Source: Hyphococcus sp. | Lineage (GTDB): Bacteria > Pseudomonadota > Alphaproteobacteria > Caulobacterales > Parvularculaceae | NCBI GenBank assembly: GCA_021776335.1 | Contig: JAJFGB010000007.1 | Location: 434,001-498,000, forward strand | DNA: 64,000 bases | Direction: 5' to 3' | Shown: in pieces, positions 46,139-54,669 of the stretch | Numbering within the stretch: position 1 is the stretch's first letter | Layout: the number at the start of each line of letters is the position of its first letter | Notes under the pieces: model-generated | What the model was told of the DNA's origin: nothing | Databases searched by the model: none | Seen by the model: only the letters and a program-made list of their open reading frames with translations | Program-made: the position numbers and the translations under genes

Positions 46139-47149
46139 ATGGGGTCACAGACAGCACAGCCAAACCAACAGCGTGGGCGAGATCCACAACCGGGCGATAG
46201 CCCGGCAGCTGGCAATTGGACATGTTGTCCAGCCGAGTTCTGGTCGGGGTTTAGCATCAGACGCCTGTGGCTGGTGCGTTTTGCGTTCCCAGCTTTGGTG
46301 ATCTGGGGCGCGTGGGCATTAAATTATTTTGTTCTTTACACTGATCTATTCGGCGGATTTCCGAAAGTTATCTCTTTCGTTATTTTGTATTTGGTGGTGT
46401 TCGCACTAACCTTTGTGTTTACATCGCGATCGCTCGTCAAGAGCGATTCCGCCAAGTTCCATGTCACAGTCAAACTCCATGGCGATGAATTCAATACGAT
46501 TGTCGGGGGCGTGATAAACTCGGCAACCGAATTAAAAAACAACTTTCGAACGCCTGATACAGATAATCCGCATCCATTCTCCAGCAATTCAAATGCAGCG
46601 GTGGCGTTTCAAAATGTGTTGCCGCGATTATATCGACTGCAGCACGCAGTTGATGGGGTGCATGGACTTCTCAAAATTAGTGAGAGTAGCGGCGTTTGGA
46701 AATTCAGCTGTCAAAGAGGTCCGGTTAGGCGCTGCTTATCTGGCGCACTAGTATGGGTAATCATCCCGATCACATTACTTAGCGCCATCACTATAGTATT
46801 CGATGGACAATCGGTTTTTGGATTTGAACCCTTAGCCATTTCTGCCAAAATAGCGGCGGGCATAATAATTTTCCCGAGTTTCATATTCTTCCAATATTTG
46901 AGGCACAGGCACACTTTATCTGGCCGTCTTTATCTTGAAATAAAATCAAGACAGGGCGAAAACAATGAAATCGTCGACGTTGAATGGACGGACTATCTTG
47001 GCTGGCAATGCGATATCCACAACCAGTGGGCTGCGTTTGGAAGCGCTGAATGTCTCATGGAGTTTTGCCGTCGGGCAGCGATAATGAGTAAAGAAGTGCG
47101 CTTGACGGAAATTAAGGTTGATGCGGAACCGCGGTCCCATGAAGGGTGA
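46139..47149 (+). CDS. Unrecognised membrane protein with two helix pairs
   Basis: The protein has 336 residues with membrane helices at about 44-62 and 70-90 and a second pair near 195-250; the loop between and the C-terminal tail are soluble. The tail ends in a tryptophan-rich segment (VEWTDYLGWQCDIHNQW). No known domain is recognised. The gene is visibly AT-richer than its neighbours and neither it nor its flanks contain GGCGCC, so recent acquisition is likely. The ATG at 46139, after a G-rich stretch, is preferred to the TTG at 46121. Confidence 0.65.
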   Translation: MGSQTAQPNQQRGRDPQPGDSPAAGNWTCCPAEFWSGFSIRRLWLVRFAFPALVIWGAWALNYFVLYTDLFGGFPKVISFVILYLVVFALTFVFTSRSLVKSDSAKFHVTVKLHGDEFNTIVGGVINSATELKNNFRTPDTDNPHPFSSNSNAAVAFQNVLPRLYRLQHAVDGVHGLLKISESSGVWKFSCQRGPVRRCLSGALVWVIIPITLLSAITIVFDGQSVFGFEPLAISAKIAAGIIIFPSFIFFQYLRHRHTLSGRLYLEIKSRQGENNEIVDVEWTDYLGWQCDIHNQWAAFGSAECLMEFCRRAAIMSKEVRLTEIKVDAEPRSHEG

Positions 47150-47283
47150 AGCGTTGTCTGTTGGACCGCGTTTGATTTAGGTGTTGGCGAACCATACTTT
47201 GAGGTCAGGTAAGACATCCTGTCGCGATGGGATTAGGGTGTATTTTGCACCGGACTTGAACTAACAAACACATCATCTCTCAT

Positions 47284-47316
47284 CCTGAGGTGTTTCCTGG
47301 GGCTTTAATCCTCAGG
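47284..47316. repeat. REP-like inverted repeat, degenerate
   Basis: CCTGAGG and CCTCAGG bracket a 19-base centre in the gap before the acyl-CoA dehydrogenase gene. The ends (CTCATCCTGAGG) resemble the dispersed repeat common in alphaproteobacterial intergenic DNA, but only one degenerate copy is visible, so the call is weak. Confidence 0.3.
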
Positions 47317-47360
47317 GGCGAGCCTTGATGGATGGCCGTAAAAGCAAGTGATTGAACATT

Positions 47361-48539
47361 ATGACCACCAAACAGACCTTCGACTGGCAGGACCCGCTCT
47401 CGATTGAGACCCAGCTTTCCGATGAAGAGCGGATGATCCGCGATGCCGCGCGGGGCTATGCCCAGGATAAGCTGATGCCGCGGGTGATTTCGGCGAACCG
47501 TGAAGAGCGCTTTGACCGCGAGATTATGACCGAGCTTGGCGAGCAGGGCCTCCTCGGCGCGACGGTGGCGGAGGAATATGGCGGCGGCGGCGCTGGTCAT
47601 GTTGCTTATGGGCTGATCGCCCGCGAGGTCGAGCGTGTCGATTCAGGCTATCGTTCTGCGATGTCAGTGCAGTCGTCTCTGGTGATGTATCCGATTGAGG
47701 CTTTTGGCACCGAGGAACAAAAGAAGAAGTTTCTGCCGAAATTGGCGAGCGGTGAATGGATCGGCTGTTTCGGCCTCACCGAACCCGATGGCGGATCTGA
47801 TCCGGGCGCCATGCGCACCAAAGCCGAAAAAGTGCAGGGCGGCTTTGTGTTGAATGGTTCCAAAATGTGGATCACCAATTCGCCGATCGCTGACCTTGCG
47901 ATCGTCTGGGCAAAACTCGATGGCGAGATTCGCGGTTTTATCGTTGAACGTGGAACTGACGGTTTCACAACGCCAAAAATTGATGGCAAGCTTTCCTTGC
48001 GCGCGTCGATCACCGGTGAGATAGCACTGGCTGACGCACATATCCCGGAAGAAAACCTGTTGCCTAATGTTAAAGGTCTCAAAGGACCGTTTTCATGTCT
48101 CAACAAGGCGCGTTACGGCATTAGTTGGGGCGCTATGGGCGCAGCGGAATTTTGCTGGATTGCCTCACGCGATTACGCCATGGAGCGGGTCGTGTTCAAC
48201 AAACCCATCGCCGGTACGCAACTCGTGCAGAAAAAACTCGCCGACATGCAAACTGATATTGCGTTGGGACTCCAGGGCGCGTTGCAATTGGGTCGGCTCC
48301 TCGATAATGGCGCCTTCGTGCCGGAAGCGATTTCCATGATGAAGCGTAATAATTGCGGTAAAGCTCTTGAGATCGCCCGCATCGCACGAGATATTCATGG
48401 CGGGAACGGTATCTCGGAAGAATATCACGTATTGCGTCACGCCATGAACCTTGAAACAGTCAACACCTATGAGGGAACGCATGATGTGCACGCGCTCATT
48501 CTTGGCCGCGCCATGACGGGTCTTCAGGCGTTTTATTAG
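47361..48539 (+). CDS. gcdH: Glutaryl-CoA dehydrogenase
   Basis: This 392-residue acyl-CoA dehydrogenase is of the GcdH type: [37 protein letters not shown] and the catalytic glutamate region [17 protein letters not shown]. It decarboxylates glutaryl-CoA to crotonyl-CoA using FAD and passes electrons to ETF, in lysine and tryptophan catabolism. The ATG at 47361 is preferred to a TTG three codons earlier. The following oxygenase starts 14 bases after its stop. Confidence 0.9.
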   Translation: MTTKQTFDWQDPLSIETQLSDEERMIRDAARGYAQDKLMPRVISANREERFDREIMTELGEQGLLGATVAEEYGGGGAGHVAYGLIAREVERVDSGYRSAMSVQSSLVMYPIEAFGTEEQKKKFLPKLASGEWIGCFGLTEPDGGSDPGAMRTKAEKVQGGFVLNGSKMWITNSPIADLAIVWAKLDGEIRGFIVERGTDGFTTPKIDGKLSLRASITGEIALADAHIPEENLLPNVKGLKGPFSCLNKARYGISWGAMGAAEFCWIASRDYAMERVVFNKPIAGTQLVQKKLADMQTDIALGLQGALQLGRLLDNGAFVPEAISMMKRNNCGKALEIARIARDIHGGNGISEEYHVLRHAMNLETVNTYEGTHDVHALILGRAMTGLQAFY

Positions 48540-48553
48540 GGCAGGGTGTAGCA

Positions 48554-49309
48554 ATGGCCACGCCGGTGGAGCTTTTTCTTAATCCGGATATCGACCTGCC
48601 AAAATATGCGAGCGCGTATCATCAGCGCGGCATTGTTCAGATTCCGAACATATTTGAACCGGCCTCAGCCGAAGCCATTCATAACATGCTGCGCGTTGGA
48701 ATGCCGTGGCGGCATTTATTGACGGATGTAAATGACAAGCCGGTTCATTTCTCGCAAGAGGAGTGGGCTGCGCTGGATCAGCACCAACGGGCTGAGCTGA
48801 TGCGTGATGCATTGGCGCGTGCGGGCGAAAATCGCGGCTTTCACTATTTTACCTATCCAATGATTGAGGCATATTTACGCAAGTGGGACGAAGGCCACTC
48901 CATTCATCAGGCTACAGAGCTTATCAACAGTCCCACTTTTCTTGATCTTGGCCGCATGGTCACCGGCGTTGACGGCATTAACAAGGCTGACGCCCATGCG
49001 TGTCAGTATGGGCCGGGTCACTATCTCACCCGCCATGTCGATGAAGGCGAAGACCGTGAGCGCCGTGCCGCTTATGTGCTTGGTTTTACCAGAGGCTGGC
49101 AGCCCGACTGGGGCGGGTTGCTGTTATTTTTGAAAGATAACCAGGATGTCGATCACGGATTCTTGCCGCGCTTTAACAATCTGACGATCTTCGACATCAA
49201 ATATCTTCACACAGTGACACAGATTTCGACATTCGCGGCGGCGCCGCGCTTGACGATCACCGGTTGGTTCCGCGATGACGCTATTCCGGGCAAGGGAGGC
49301 GCGGGTTGA
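48554..49309 (+). CDS. 2OG-Fe(II) oxygenase (Ofd1/prolyl-hydroxylase type)
   Basis: The protein has 251 residues with iron ligands in RHVDEGED (H-x-D) and KYLHTVTQ, and a 2-oxoglutarate arginine in PRLTITGWF. It differs clearly from the tandem oxygenases of the hopanoid region. The stop overlaps the next TTG start by four bases, so it is translationally coupled with a PrnB-like heme protein. This coupling suggests both act on the same molecule. Known relatives hydroxylate proteins or modify small molecules; the substrate is unknown. Confidence 0.82.
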   Translation: MATPVELFLNPDIDLPKYASAYHQRGIVQIPNIFEPASAEAIHNMLRVGMPWRHLLTDVNDKPVHFSQEEWAALDQHQRAELMRDALARAGENRGFHYFTYPMIEAYLRKWDEGHSIHQATELINSPTFLDLGRMVTGVDGINKADAHACQYGPGHYLTRHVDEGEDRERRAAYVLGFTRGWQPDWGGLLLFLKDNQDVDHGFLPRFNNLTIFDIKYLHTVTQISTFAAAPRLTITGWFRDDAIPGKGGAG

Positions 49310-50481
49310 GCAAATATTCACATGACTTTGACGGCTGGATTCGAACATCCTTCGTTGAAATGAATACCGCGCTTGAGGAAGCCTATTTTGCGCGTGCTGA
49401 TCGCGCCGATGTCGAGGCCGTTGGCGAAGATGTCAAAAAACAGATCTGCGATGAAGGGCGCGCCCATATCGTCAAACTCGTCGACGAGGGCAACACAGAC
49501 GAAGGCTTTGACAGCGCGTTCAATCTGCTTGGCAATCTCGGCCTCTATATGGCGTCGTTGCGGCGCCACGAACTGACAAACCCAGCACGCGAAGAAAAAT
49601 CCCCGCACAAGGAAGCGTCAGCGCTCGGCATGCACATCGCGACCTCAATCGGGGTTGTGCCGCGTTTTGCAACGGCGCATCTCGCGACGCATAATATGGC
49701 GGTAAACGGGCGTCAGAAAAGTTTCACAACACTTGCCGATGAATTTCTGTTTCTTGACTATAATACGCGCGGCATTCTGGCGTTTAAGCGCGCCGCTGAC
49801 GCCTTAAAACGGATTTTGCCTTTGGGTGTTTCGCACCCTGTGACCGAAACACTTCTTGAAGACGCCGCTCAGGCATTGCGTGACGTCATGTGCTTTAACG
49901 ACGTATTGTTTGAAAAGCTCAATGTTGATCGCTTTTTTTACAGTGTGCGACCATATTATAAGCCATATCGGGTGGGGCGCCATGAATATCGCGGCGCTAA
50001 TGCGGGCGATTTTTCGGGCATCAACGAGATTGATATGTTGCTCGGCCTTTGCCACGCCAATGATCCTTATTATTCGCAGCTGCTCGTTGATAAAATGCTG
50101 TTCTTGATGCCCGAAGATCAGGCAAGCCTGCGCGACTGTATGCGTCGGCGCGATCTTTTGACGGAATTTGTCCTTGCCGGAGAAAACGCATCGAAGGTGC
50201 AATGGTTTCGAACGAATGCCGCCGCGTTCTTGGCGGTGTGCCATCTGCATGGTGAAATCGCAGCGCAACATCACAATCAACTGGTGAACAGTTTTATTGC
50301 AAAACCCTCTGAGGCGCTCGAAGAGCGAAATTTGAAACAGGTAACCGCAAGTGGTCCACCCTTGCCGGTGTTGTTGCGATCGCTCGAGGTTTTGCGTGAT
50401 ATGCGCCTTGCCGCCCACCGCGCTGATATTCCTACAAGCTTTGCAGAGATTGATACTCTAAAGAAAATGATTGGCGCATAA
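49306..50481 (+). CDS. PrnB-like heme protein (IDO/TDO superfamily)
   Basis: This 391-residue, mostly helical protein has segments that match what I recall of the monodechloroaminopyrrolnitrin synthase PrnB family: NLGLYMASLRRHE, FFYSVRPYYKPYRVG with EYRGANAGDF, and a helix with AVCHLHGEIAAQHH whose first histidine may be the axial heme ligand. PrnB rearranges chlorotryptophan; relatives are related to tryptophan dioxygenases. The TTG start overlaps the oxygenase stop. No halogenase or other prn gene is here, so pyrrolnitrin is not implied; an indole or amino-acid substrate is possible. Family assignment is from memory. Confidence 0.65.
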   Translation: MSKYSHDFDGWIRTSFVEMNTALEEAYFARADRADVEAVGEDVKKQICDEGRAHIVKLVDEGNTDEGFDSAFNLLGNLGLYMASLRRHELTNPAREEKSPHKEASALGMHIATSIGVVPRFATAHLATHNMAVNGRQKSFTTLADEFLFLDYNTRGILAFKRAADALKRILPLGVSHPVTETLLEDAAQALRDVMCFNDVLFEKLNVDRFFYSVRPYYKPYRVGRHEYRGANAGDFSGINEIDMLLGLCHANDPYYSQLLVDKMLFLMPEDQASLRDCMRRRDLLTEFVLAGENASKVQWFRTNAAAFLAVCHLHGEIAAQHHNQLVNSFIAKPSEALEERNLKQVTASGPPLPVLLRSLEVLRDMRLAAHRADIPTSFAEIDTLKKMIGA

Positions 50482-50579
50482 GCGTCGCGGCAATTTGCAA
50501 CCTGGCGATGATTGTTGTCAGTTCCCGCATCGTCAGTGCAATATCGGATCAAGATTGATGTTTGGGGTTGGAAACACCA

Positions 50580-51791
50580 GTGAAATCTAAAGTGCTACGG
50601 TCAAAAAAAAGCGATGCGCGCTTATGGTGGATCGTGCATCAATGGGTCGGATTGAAGCTTTCCATTTTGATGAGCTTCGTCATGCTGACCGGTACGCTTG
50701 CTGTCTTTGGAAATGAAATCGATTGGCTGATGAATGCCGATATGCGCGTCAAACCGTCGACGGTAGAACGCGATGTTAACTGGCCTGGCGTTGCGATGGC
50801 CGCAGCACAATATGCGCCTGATTCAAAACTTGTGGCGCTCAGCGCCCCAGTTGGCAGAGGCTTTGCGGCGACCGCAACTATTGTGACGTCGGATGGCGTG
50901 CAGCGCCGACTCTATGTTCATCCGACGAGTGGTGAAGTGCGCGGCGAGGCCAGTGGCCTGAACGCTCAGCGAATCCTGCGCTGGATTCACCGGAGCTTGA
51001 TATTGCAGACCAAGATCGGGGTTCCCATTGTATCGTCGATGTCAGTGGTGCTGGCAATTTCGCTGGTGACGTCGTTCGTCGTTTACAAAAAATGGTGGCG
51101 CGGTTTTTTTAAGCCGCTGCGATGGCGCAACGCGCGGACCTTGTTCGGTGACTTTCATCGCCTGGCCGGTCTCTGGAGCCTTTGGTTTGTTATTTTGATG
51201 ATCCTGACCGGAACGTGGTATCTGGTTGAAATCCTTGGCGCCGGGGCTCCGCGAAGTCCGCGAGTTTGGAGAACGGGTGTCGCGACGACGGCGGAACAAA
51301 GCGCAGCAGCGCTTCCGTCAATTCTTAGCGCTGCGCGGGAAGCGCAACCGGCGCTACGCATAAAACATATATCGTTTGCAGGGGAAAACGCCGCGGCTTT
51401 TACAGTGTCCGGTCAGCACAAAGCGATATTGGTGCGCGTGCGCGCCAATGCCGTTTGGGTGGAAGCAGAGACCGGTGAGGCTATTCTTGTCAACGATGCC
51501 CGCGATCTGAATGTTCATCAACGGATCGCTGAAATGGCTGATCCATTACATTTTGGGGATTTCGGTGGTGTCTGGACGAAGATCATCTGGTTTATATTCG
51601 GGATACTCCTGACTTTGCTGTCGCTGTCAGGCGTCGCTATTTATGTGCTCCGTCTATTAAAGGGCGAGCACAAATCGCCGACCGCCATGGCGACAACCGT
51701 CGCTTTTCTGCGCGGGGTTGGAATTTATATCGTGCCAACATTGGGGCTTGTTGTGCTGAGCTTCATTTTGCTGTTTCGCGCGCTTTTTTGA
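50580..51791 (+). CDS. PepSY-associated membrane protein
   Basis: The protein has about 403 residues with four membrane helices: after WIVHQWVGLKLS, near SMSVVLAISLVTSFV, GLWSLWFVILMILTG, and close to the C-terminus, plus a last hydrophobic tail. A histidine-rich first helix and periplasmic PepSY-type domains match the family often found with siderophore receptors, where it may reduce ferric siderophores. No receptor adjoins it here. Start candidates are GTG at 50580 and TTG at 50568 or 50562. Confidence 0.72.
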   Translation: MKSKVLRSKKSDARLWWIVHQWVGLKLSILMSFVMLTGTLAVFGNEIDWLMNADMRVKPSTVERDVNWPGVAMAAAQYAPDSKLVALSAPVGRGFAATATIVTSDGVQRRLYVHPTSGEVRGEASGLNAQRILRWIHRSLILQTKIGVPIVSSMSVVLAISLVTSFVVYKKWWRGFFKPLRWRNARTLFGDFHRLAGLWSLWFVILMILTGTWYLVEILGAGAPRSPRVWRTGVATTAEQSAAALPSILSAAREAQPALRIKHISFAGENAAAFTVSGQHKAILVRVRANAVWVEAETGEAILVNDARDLNVHQRIAEMADPLHFGDFGGVWTKIIWFIFGILLTLLSLSGVAIYVLRLLKGEHKSPTAMATTVAFLRGVGIYIVPTLGLVVLSFILLFRALF

Positions 51792-51871
51792 TTACGGGCA
51801 GGCAATTTCGCTGCGCTTGTGTTTCGAGGCGCCACGCCGCGCGCTGTTTACAGGGTTGAGCGCTGGTTTTG

Positions 51872-51898
51872 AATATTGTCAACATGCTTGACAATATT
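51872..51898. promoter_or_regulatory. Candidate MarR operator before the NTF2-VOC gene
   Basis: An 11-base perfect inverted repeat, AATATTGTCAA and TTGACAATATT around CATGC, lies 28 bases before the ATG at 51926. Its right arm contains a perfect -35 TTGACA, so a bound repressor would block the promoter; a -10-like TGCTAAAT lies 15-18 bases on. The same motif occurs before the marR gene. Confidence 0.65.
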
Positions 51899-51925
51899 AT
51901 CTGTGGCCTGCTAAATCCTTTTGTG

Positions 51926-52909
51926 ATGACCAGGACGGGCCGTAATCGACTTGCAATGGTAGTGTTGATTGCGCTTTCGACTTGTCCGAGCGCCAATGGC
52001 GCTGTCGGCGCGCGCATCGCACAGAGCGCGCAACATGTAAATAAGGCCGAAACCCAGATACAGCGCCATGAGCCCGCAGCAATTGTAAAAGAGCTTGACG
52101 CTAAGCCGGGAATTCAGGGGGATCCGCAGATGTATGACGAAGACCGAATTGAAGAATGGCTTGAGAAATACAAGCAAGCCTGGGAAAATCAGGACGCCGA
52201 ACTCGTTGCGACGCTCTTTACCGAAAACGCGCGCTATGCCGTCAATCCGCTGGAAAATGTTCTCAACACACGGCAGGCGATAAAAGCCTATTGGAGCGCA
52301 GGCGCTGCAGGCGCGCAAAAAGACATTAAGTTCGACCATGAATTGTGGTCTGCAGCAAATGAGATGGTGATCGTCCATTGGACGGCCAGTTTTGTCAGAG
52401 CTGCGACCGAAGAGCGTGTGAATATGGATGGGGTATTTCGCCTCGGCTTTGTTCATGGAGAGGGTGGCGGTCTTGTTTGCTCACTGTTGGAAGAGTGGTG
52501 GTTTTTGGCAGCCGATTTGCAGTCACGGGATGTGCCCGTAAAAACCGCGCCGTTTTCATTGAAAACGAAAATCAGCACGCCGCGATATGATGAAACAATA
52601 GACTATTATAAGGGCGCGTTTGGCATGGCGTTGGCTGAGGCGTGGGATAAGCCCGATGATCGTGGCGCGATTTTGGTTTTTGACAATGGCCGGGATGAAG
52701 CGCTTTTTGAAATATATTACAGTGACGAAATCCATGACTTTTCCGGCCTAAGCCTTCAGTTTCGCGTGCGTGATTTGAACGCATTTCTTGAAAAGCTACC
52801 GGGTCAATATGAATATGAAGGGCCAAAACCGCGCCCATGGGGGGCTACCTATCTTTATCTTCGCGATCCAAACGGCATTCTCATCATTGTCTATGAAGGT
52901 GGTATGTGA
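51926..52909 (+). CDS. Exported NTF2/SnoaL-like and VOC (glyoxalase) fusion protein
   Basis: The protein has 327 residues. A signal peptide (MVVLIALSTCPSANGA) precedes an SnoaL/NTF2-like cone domain at about 65-180 (WENQDAELVATLFTENARY, AIKAYWSAG) and a vicinal-oxygen-chelate domain at about 205-325 (YDETIDYYKGAFGMAL, YLRDPNGILIIVYEG). Both fold types bind or convert small hydrophobic molecules. The frame is open to 51869, but that stretch holds the operator, so the ATG at 51926 is preferred. It is convergent with marR. Periplasmic detoxification is a guess. Confidence 0.68.
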   Translation: MTRTGRNRLAMVVLIALSTCPSANGAVGARIAQSAQHVNKAETQIQRHEPAAIVKELDAKPGIQGDPQMYDEDRIEEWLEKYKQAWENQDAELVATLFTENARYAVNPLENVLNTRQAIKAYWSAGAAGAQKDIKFDHELWSAANEMVIVHWTASFVRAATEERVNMDGVFRLGFVHGEGGGLVCSLLEEWWFLAADLQSRDVPVKTAPFSLKTKISTPRYDETIDYYKGAFGMALAEAWDKPDDRGAILVFDNGRDEALFEIYYSDEIHDFSGLSLQFRVRDLNAFLEKLPGQYEYEGPKPRPWGATYLYLRDPNGILIIVYEGGM

Positions 52910-52938
52910 CTCGGATTTCCCTTCTGACACTGATCGCT

Positions 52939-53370
52939 CTAACCTAGGTTGGCCTGTAGAAAACGTTTCACATCGGCCAGGTTTTTTTTGCCGTGCTTCC
53001 TGGCGATTTTAGCTTCCAGTTGGTTCAGCACTTTGAACGCGCGCTGGACAGCAATTCTTCCCTGTTTTGTCATCGTGATTAATTTGGCGCTTTTCTTGGC
53101 AGGATCCGTCACCATTGTTAAAATCCCTTCCTTTTCAAGCTCCCTGACTGTGAGGCTGACAGCCTGTCGTGAAAGGCCCATTCTTGTGCCGAGTGTTTGA
53201 ACATGATCCTTTCCGTCCTCAAGATAGAAGAGCGTGATTATTTGCGCTCGTGTCAGTCTGTCGTCGCCGGATGTCTCGAGCGTTGTATTTAACTCCTGCA
53301 CAAACCAGCTGTAGGAACGTATCAAGAGCTCAATGAGAAAGGGCTCAGGCTGTTTTTCCGATTCATTCAT
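52939..53370 (-). CDS. MarR-family transcriptional regulator
   Basis: The protein has 143 residues with a winged helix-turn-helix (TLGTRMGLSRQAVSLTVREL, split at the turn) flanked by dimerisation helices. The ATG at 53370 has a GCGGGG site; earlier in-frame starts are weaker. It has no obvious sensing cysteine. The inverted repeat before its own promoter also lies before the NTF2-VOC gene, so it probably represses both until a small hydrophobic inducer binds. Confidence 0.85.
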   Translation of the reverse strand: MNESEKQPEPFLIELLIRSYSWFVQELNTTLETSGDDRLTRAQIITLFYLEDGKDHVQTLGTRMGLSRQAVSLTVRELEKEGILTMVTDPAKKSAKLITMTKQGRIAVQRAFKVLNQLEAKIARKHGKKNLADVKRFLQANLG

Positions 53371-53469
53371 ATTTCCCCGCTTCATCAAGTTTCAACCTCG
53401 CTGGTTTCCGTGGGTTTCGGCCCCTGAAACGAACCATCGAGTTTCAAGAGGCGCAGATGCAGGCGACAG

Positions 53470-53490
53470 TTTGTCAATATACTTGACGAA
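53470..53490. promoter_or_regulatory. Candidate MarR operator before marR
   Basis: TTTGTCAA, TATAC and TTGACGAA form an inverted repeat with one mismatch and the same five-base centre size as the site at 51872-51898. It lies 100 bases upstream of the marR ATG and about 97 bases before the divergent arsR gene. Confidence 0.55.
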
Positions 53491-53552
53491 CACATTATTG
53501 CAAACAAACGGGCTGTGTGGGAAGGGAGCGTCCGCCATAGAGGCATCCGTAG

Positions 53553-53580
53553 TTGACAATTCATTTGTATACTGTAATGT
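53553..53580 (+). promoter_or_regulatory. Candidate promoter giving a leaderless arsR transcript
   Basis: A perfect TTGACA (53553-53558) and TAATGT (53575-53580) are 16 bases apart. Transcription would begin about seven bases later, at the A of the ATG at 53587, so the message would have no leader. The TTGACAAT is also one half of the neighbouring MarR-type repeat. Confidence 0.45.
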
Positions 53581-53586
53581 CACTGT

Positions 53587-53922
53587 ATGGTGACACAATA
53601 TTCTGCGGCTGAGGATGAGGTTTGGAAGGCGATTGCTGACGGCAAACGCCGGAAGATAGTGGATGCTTTGGCGAATGGACGAAAATCAACGGGTGAAATC
53701 GTTGATCTGTTTCCCTCTGCTGCTCGAACGGGCATTCTCAAACATATCGGCATTCTTGAAAAAGCAGATTTGATTGTGGTTATGCGTGAGGGGCGCGTCC
53801 GCTGGAACTATTTGAATCCGGCGCCGTTAAAACGCGCCTGCAATCCGTGGGTGCGCAAGCATGTCGAGGGTATCTCATCGTCAGTTGCGCGCCTGAAAAA
53901 GCTAGCTGAATTTGGCGCATAG
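53587..53922 (+). CDS. ArsR-family transcriptional regulator
   Basis: This 111-residue winged-helix protein has the recognition region TGEIVDLFPSAARTGILKHI and wing VMREGRVRWNYLNPAPL (given in parts). It lacks the metal-binding cysteines of ArsR itself. The gene pair arsR-AHSA1 is common, the regulator controlling its SRPBCC partner, which follows after 22 bases. No ribosome site precedes the ATG, which fits a leaderless start. Confidence 0.82.
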   Translation: MVTQYSAAEDEVWKAIADGKRRKIVDALANGRKSTGEIVDLFPSAARTGILKHIGILEKADLIVVMREGRVRWNYLNPAPLKRACNPWVRKHVEGISSSVARLKKLAEFGA

Positions 53923-53944
53923 GCCATATTGCCGGGAGGAAACC

Positions 53945-54406
53945 ATGTCTGTTGAAGATTATCCTGCAGCTCGAATCTATAAGTACTCTTTTGACGTTCC
54001 GATTAAATGCCCGATTGGCAAACTCTGGTCGTTGATGACTGATGAGATCAACAGCTGGTGGATGAATGATTTTCGTGTGCTTGGTAAAAGTTCAACCGTG
54101 TCCCTCGAAGCGAAAACTGGCGGCCTTCTTGTTGAGCAAAATGAAGATGGAGAGACCCTCGAATGGTATCGCGTTCAGATGTGCCAGCCTGAAAAGGCAC
54201 TCTATCTCAATGGTTATATGGCGCCGGATTGGGGCGGGCCGACCATTTCAATGTTGAAGCTGGCGCTTGAGGCGCAGCAAGACACCAGTATCCTCACTGT
54301 GTCGGATGCATTGATGGGCAATGTCACAGAAAAATCCGGCGCATCACTGGAGTCCGGGTGGCAGACGCTGTTTCGTGATGGGTTGGGCCGCTTCGCCGAA
54401 AGCTGA
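53945..54406 (+). CDS. SRPBCC/AHSA1-type ligand-binding protein
   Basis: The protein has 153 residues with the START-like fold: opening strand SFDVPIKCPIGKLWSLM, a WW pair at the substrate loop (NSWWMNDF) and a long final helix (SGWQTLFRDGLGRF). Such proteins bind hydrophobic ligands. The ATG at 53945 has a GGGAGGA site. It is the partner of the preceding ArsR gene. Ligand unknown. Confidence 0.8.
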   Translation: MSVEDYPAARIYKYSFDVPIKCPIGKLWSLMTDEINSWWMNDFRVLGKSSTVSLEAKTGGLLVEQNEDGETLEWYRVQMCQPEKALYLNGYMAPDWGGPTISMLKLALEAQQDTSILTVSDALMGNVTEKSGASLESGWQTLFRDGLGRFAES

Positions 54407-54623
54407 GCCATGTAGCTGACGGGGCAATCCGCGCTATCAGCATCCATCGCATGGTGCGCGCGCCGGAGCGGTTTGTGTTTGAGCCTTTGGCATAGCAAAG
54501 CGCACTAATCCTCATAATCTATCTTGCATTTACAGCATATGGGCGCAAAATCCTGAGCCAGGGTGTTTCCGAAACAAGATGGCTCTCGGTTTATCGTTCG
54601 AAGGCGCCCCAAAATAGCAGCTA

Positions 54624-54645
54624 AGCGCATTTCAGGAAATGCGCT
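54624..54645. other. Perfect hairpin before the HTTM gene
   Basis: AGCGCATTT and AAATGCGCT form a nine-base stem with a four-base loop (CAGG), ending 24 bases before the HTTM ATG. No T run follows, so it may be a leader structure or an operator rather than a terminator. Confidence 0.4.
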
Positions 54646-54669
54646 GGGTTTGATGCGGGGGCGAGATCA

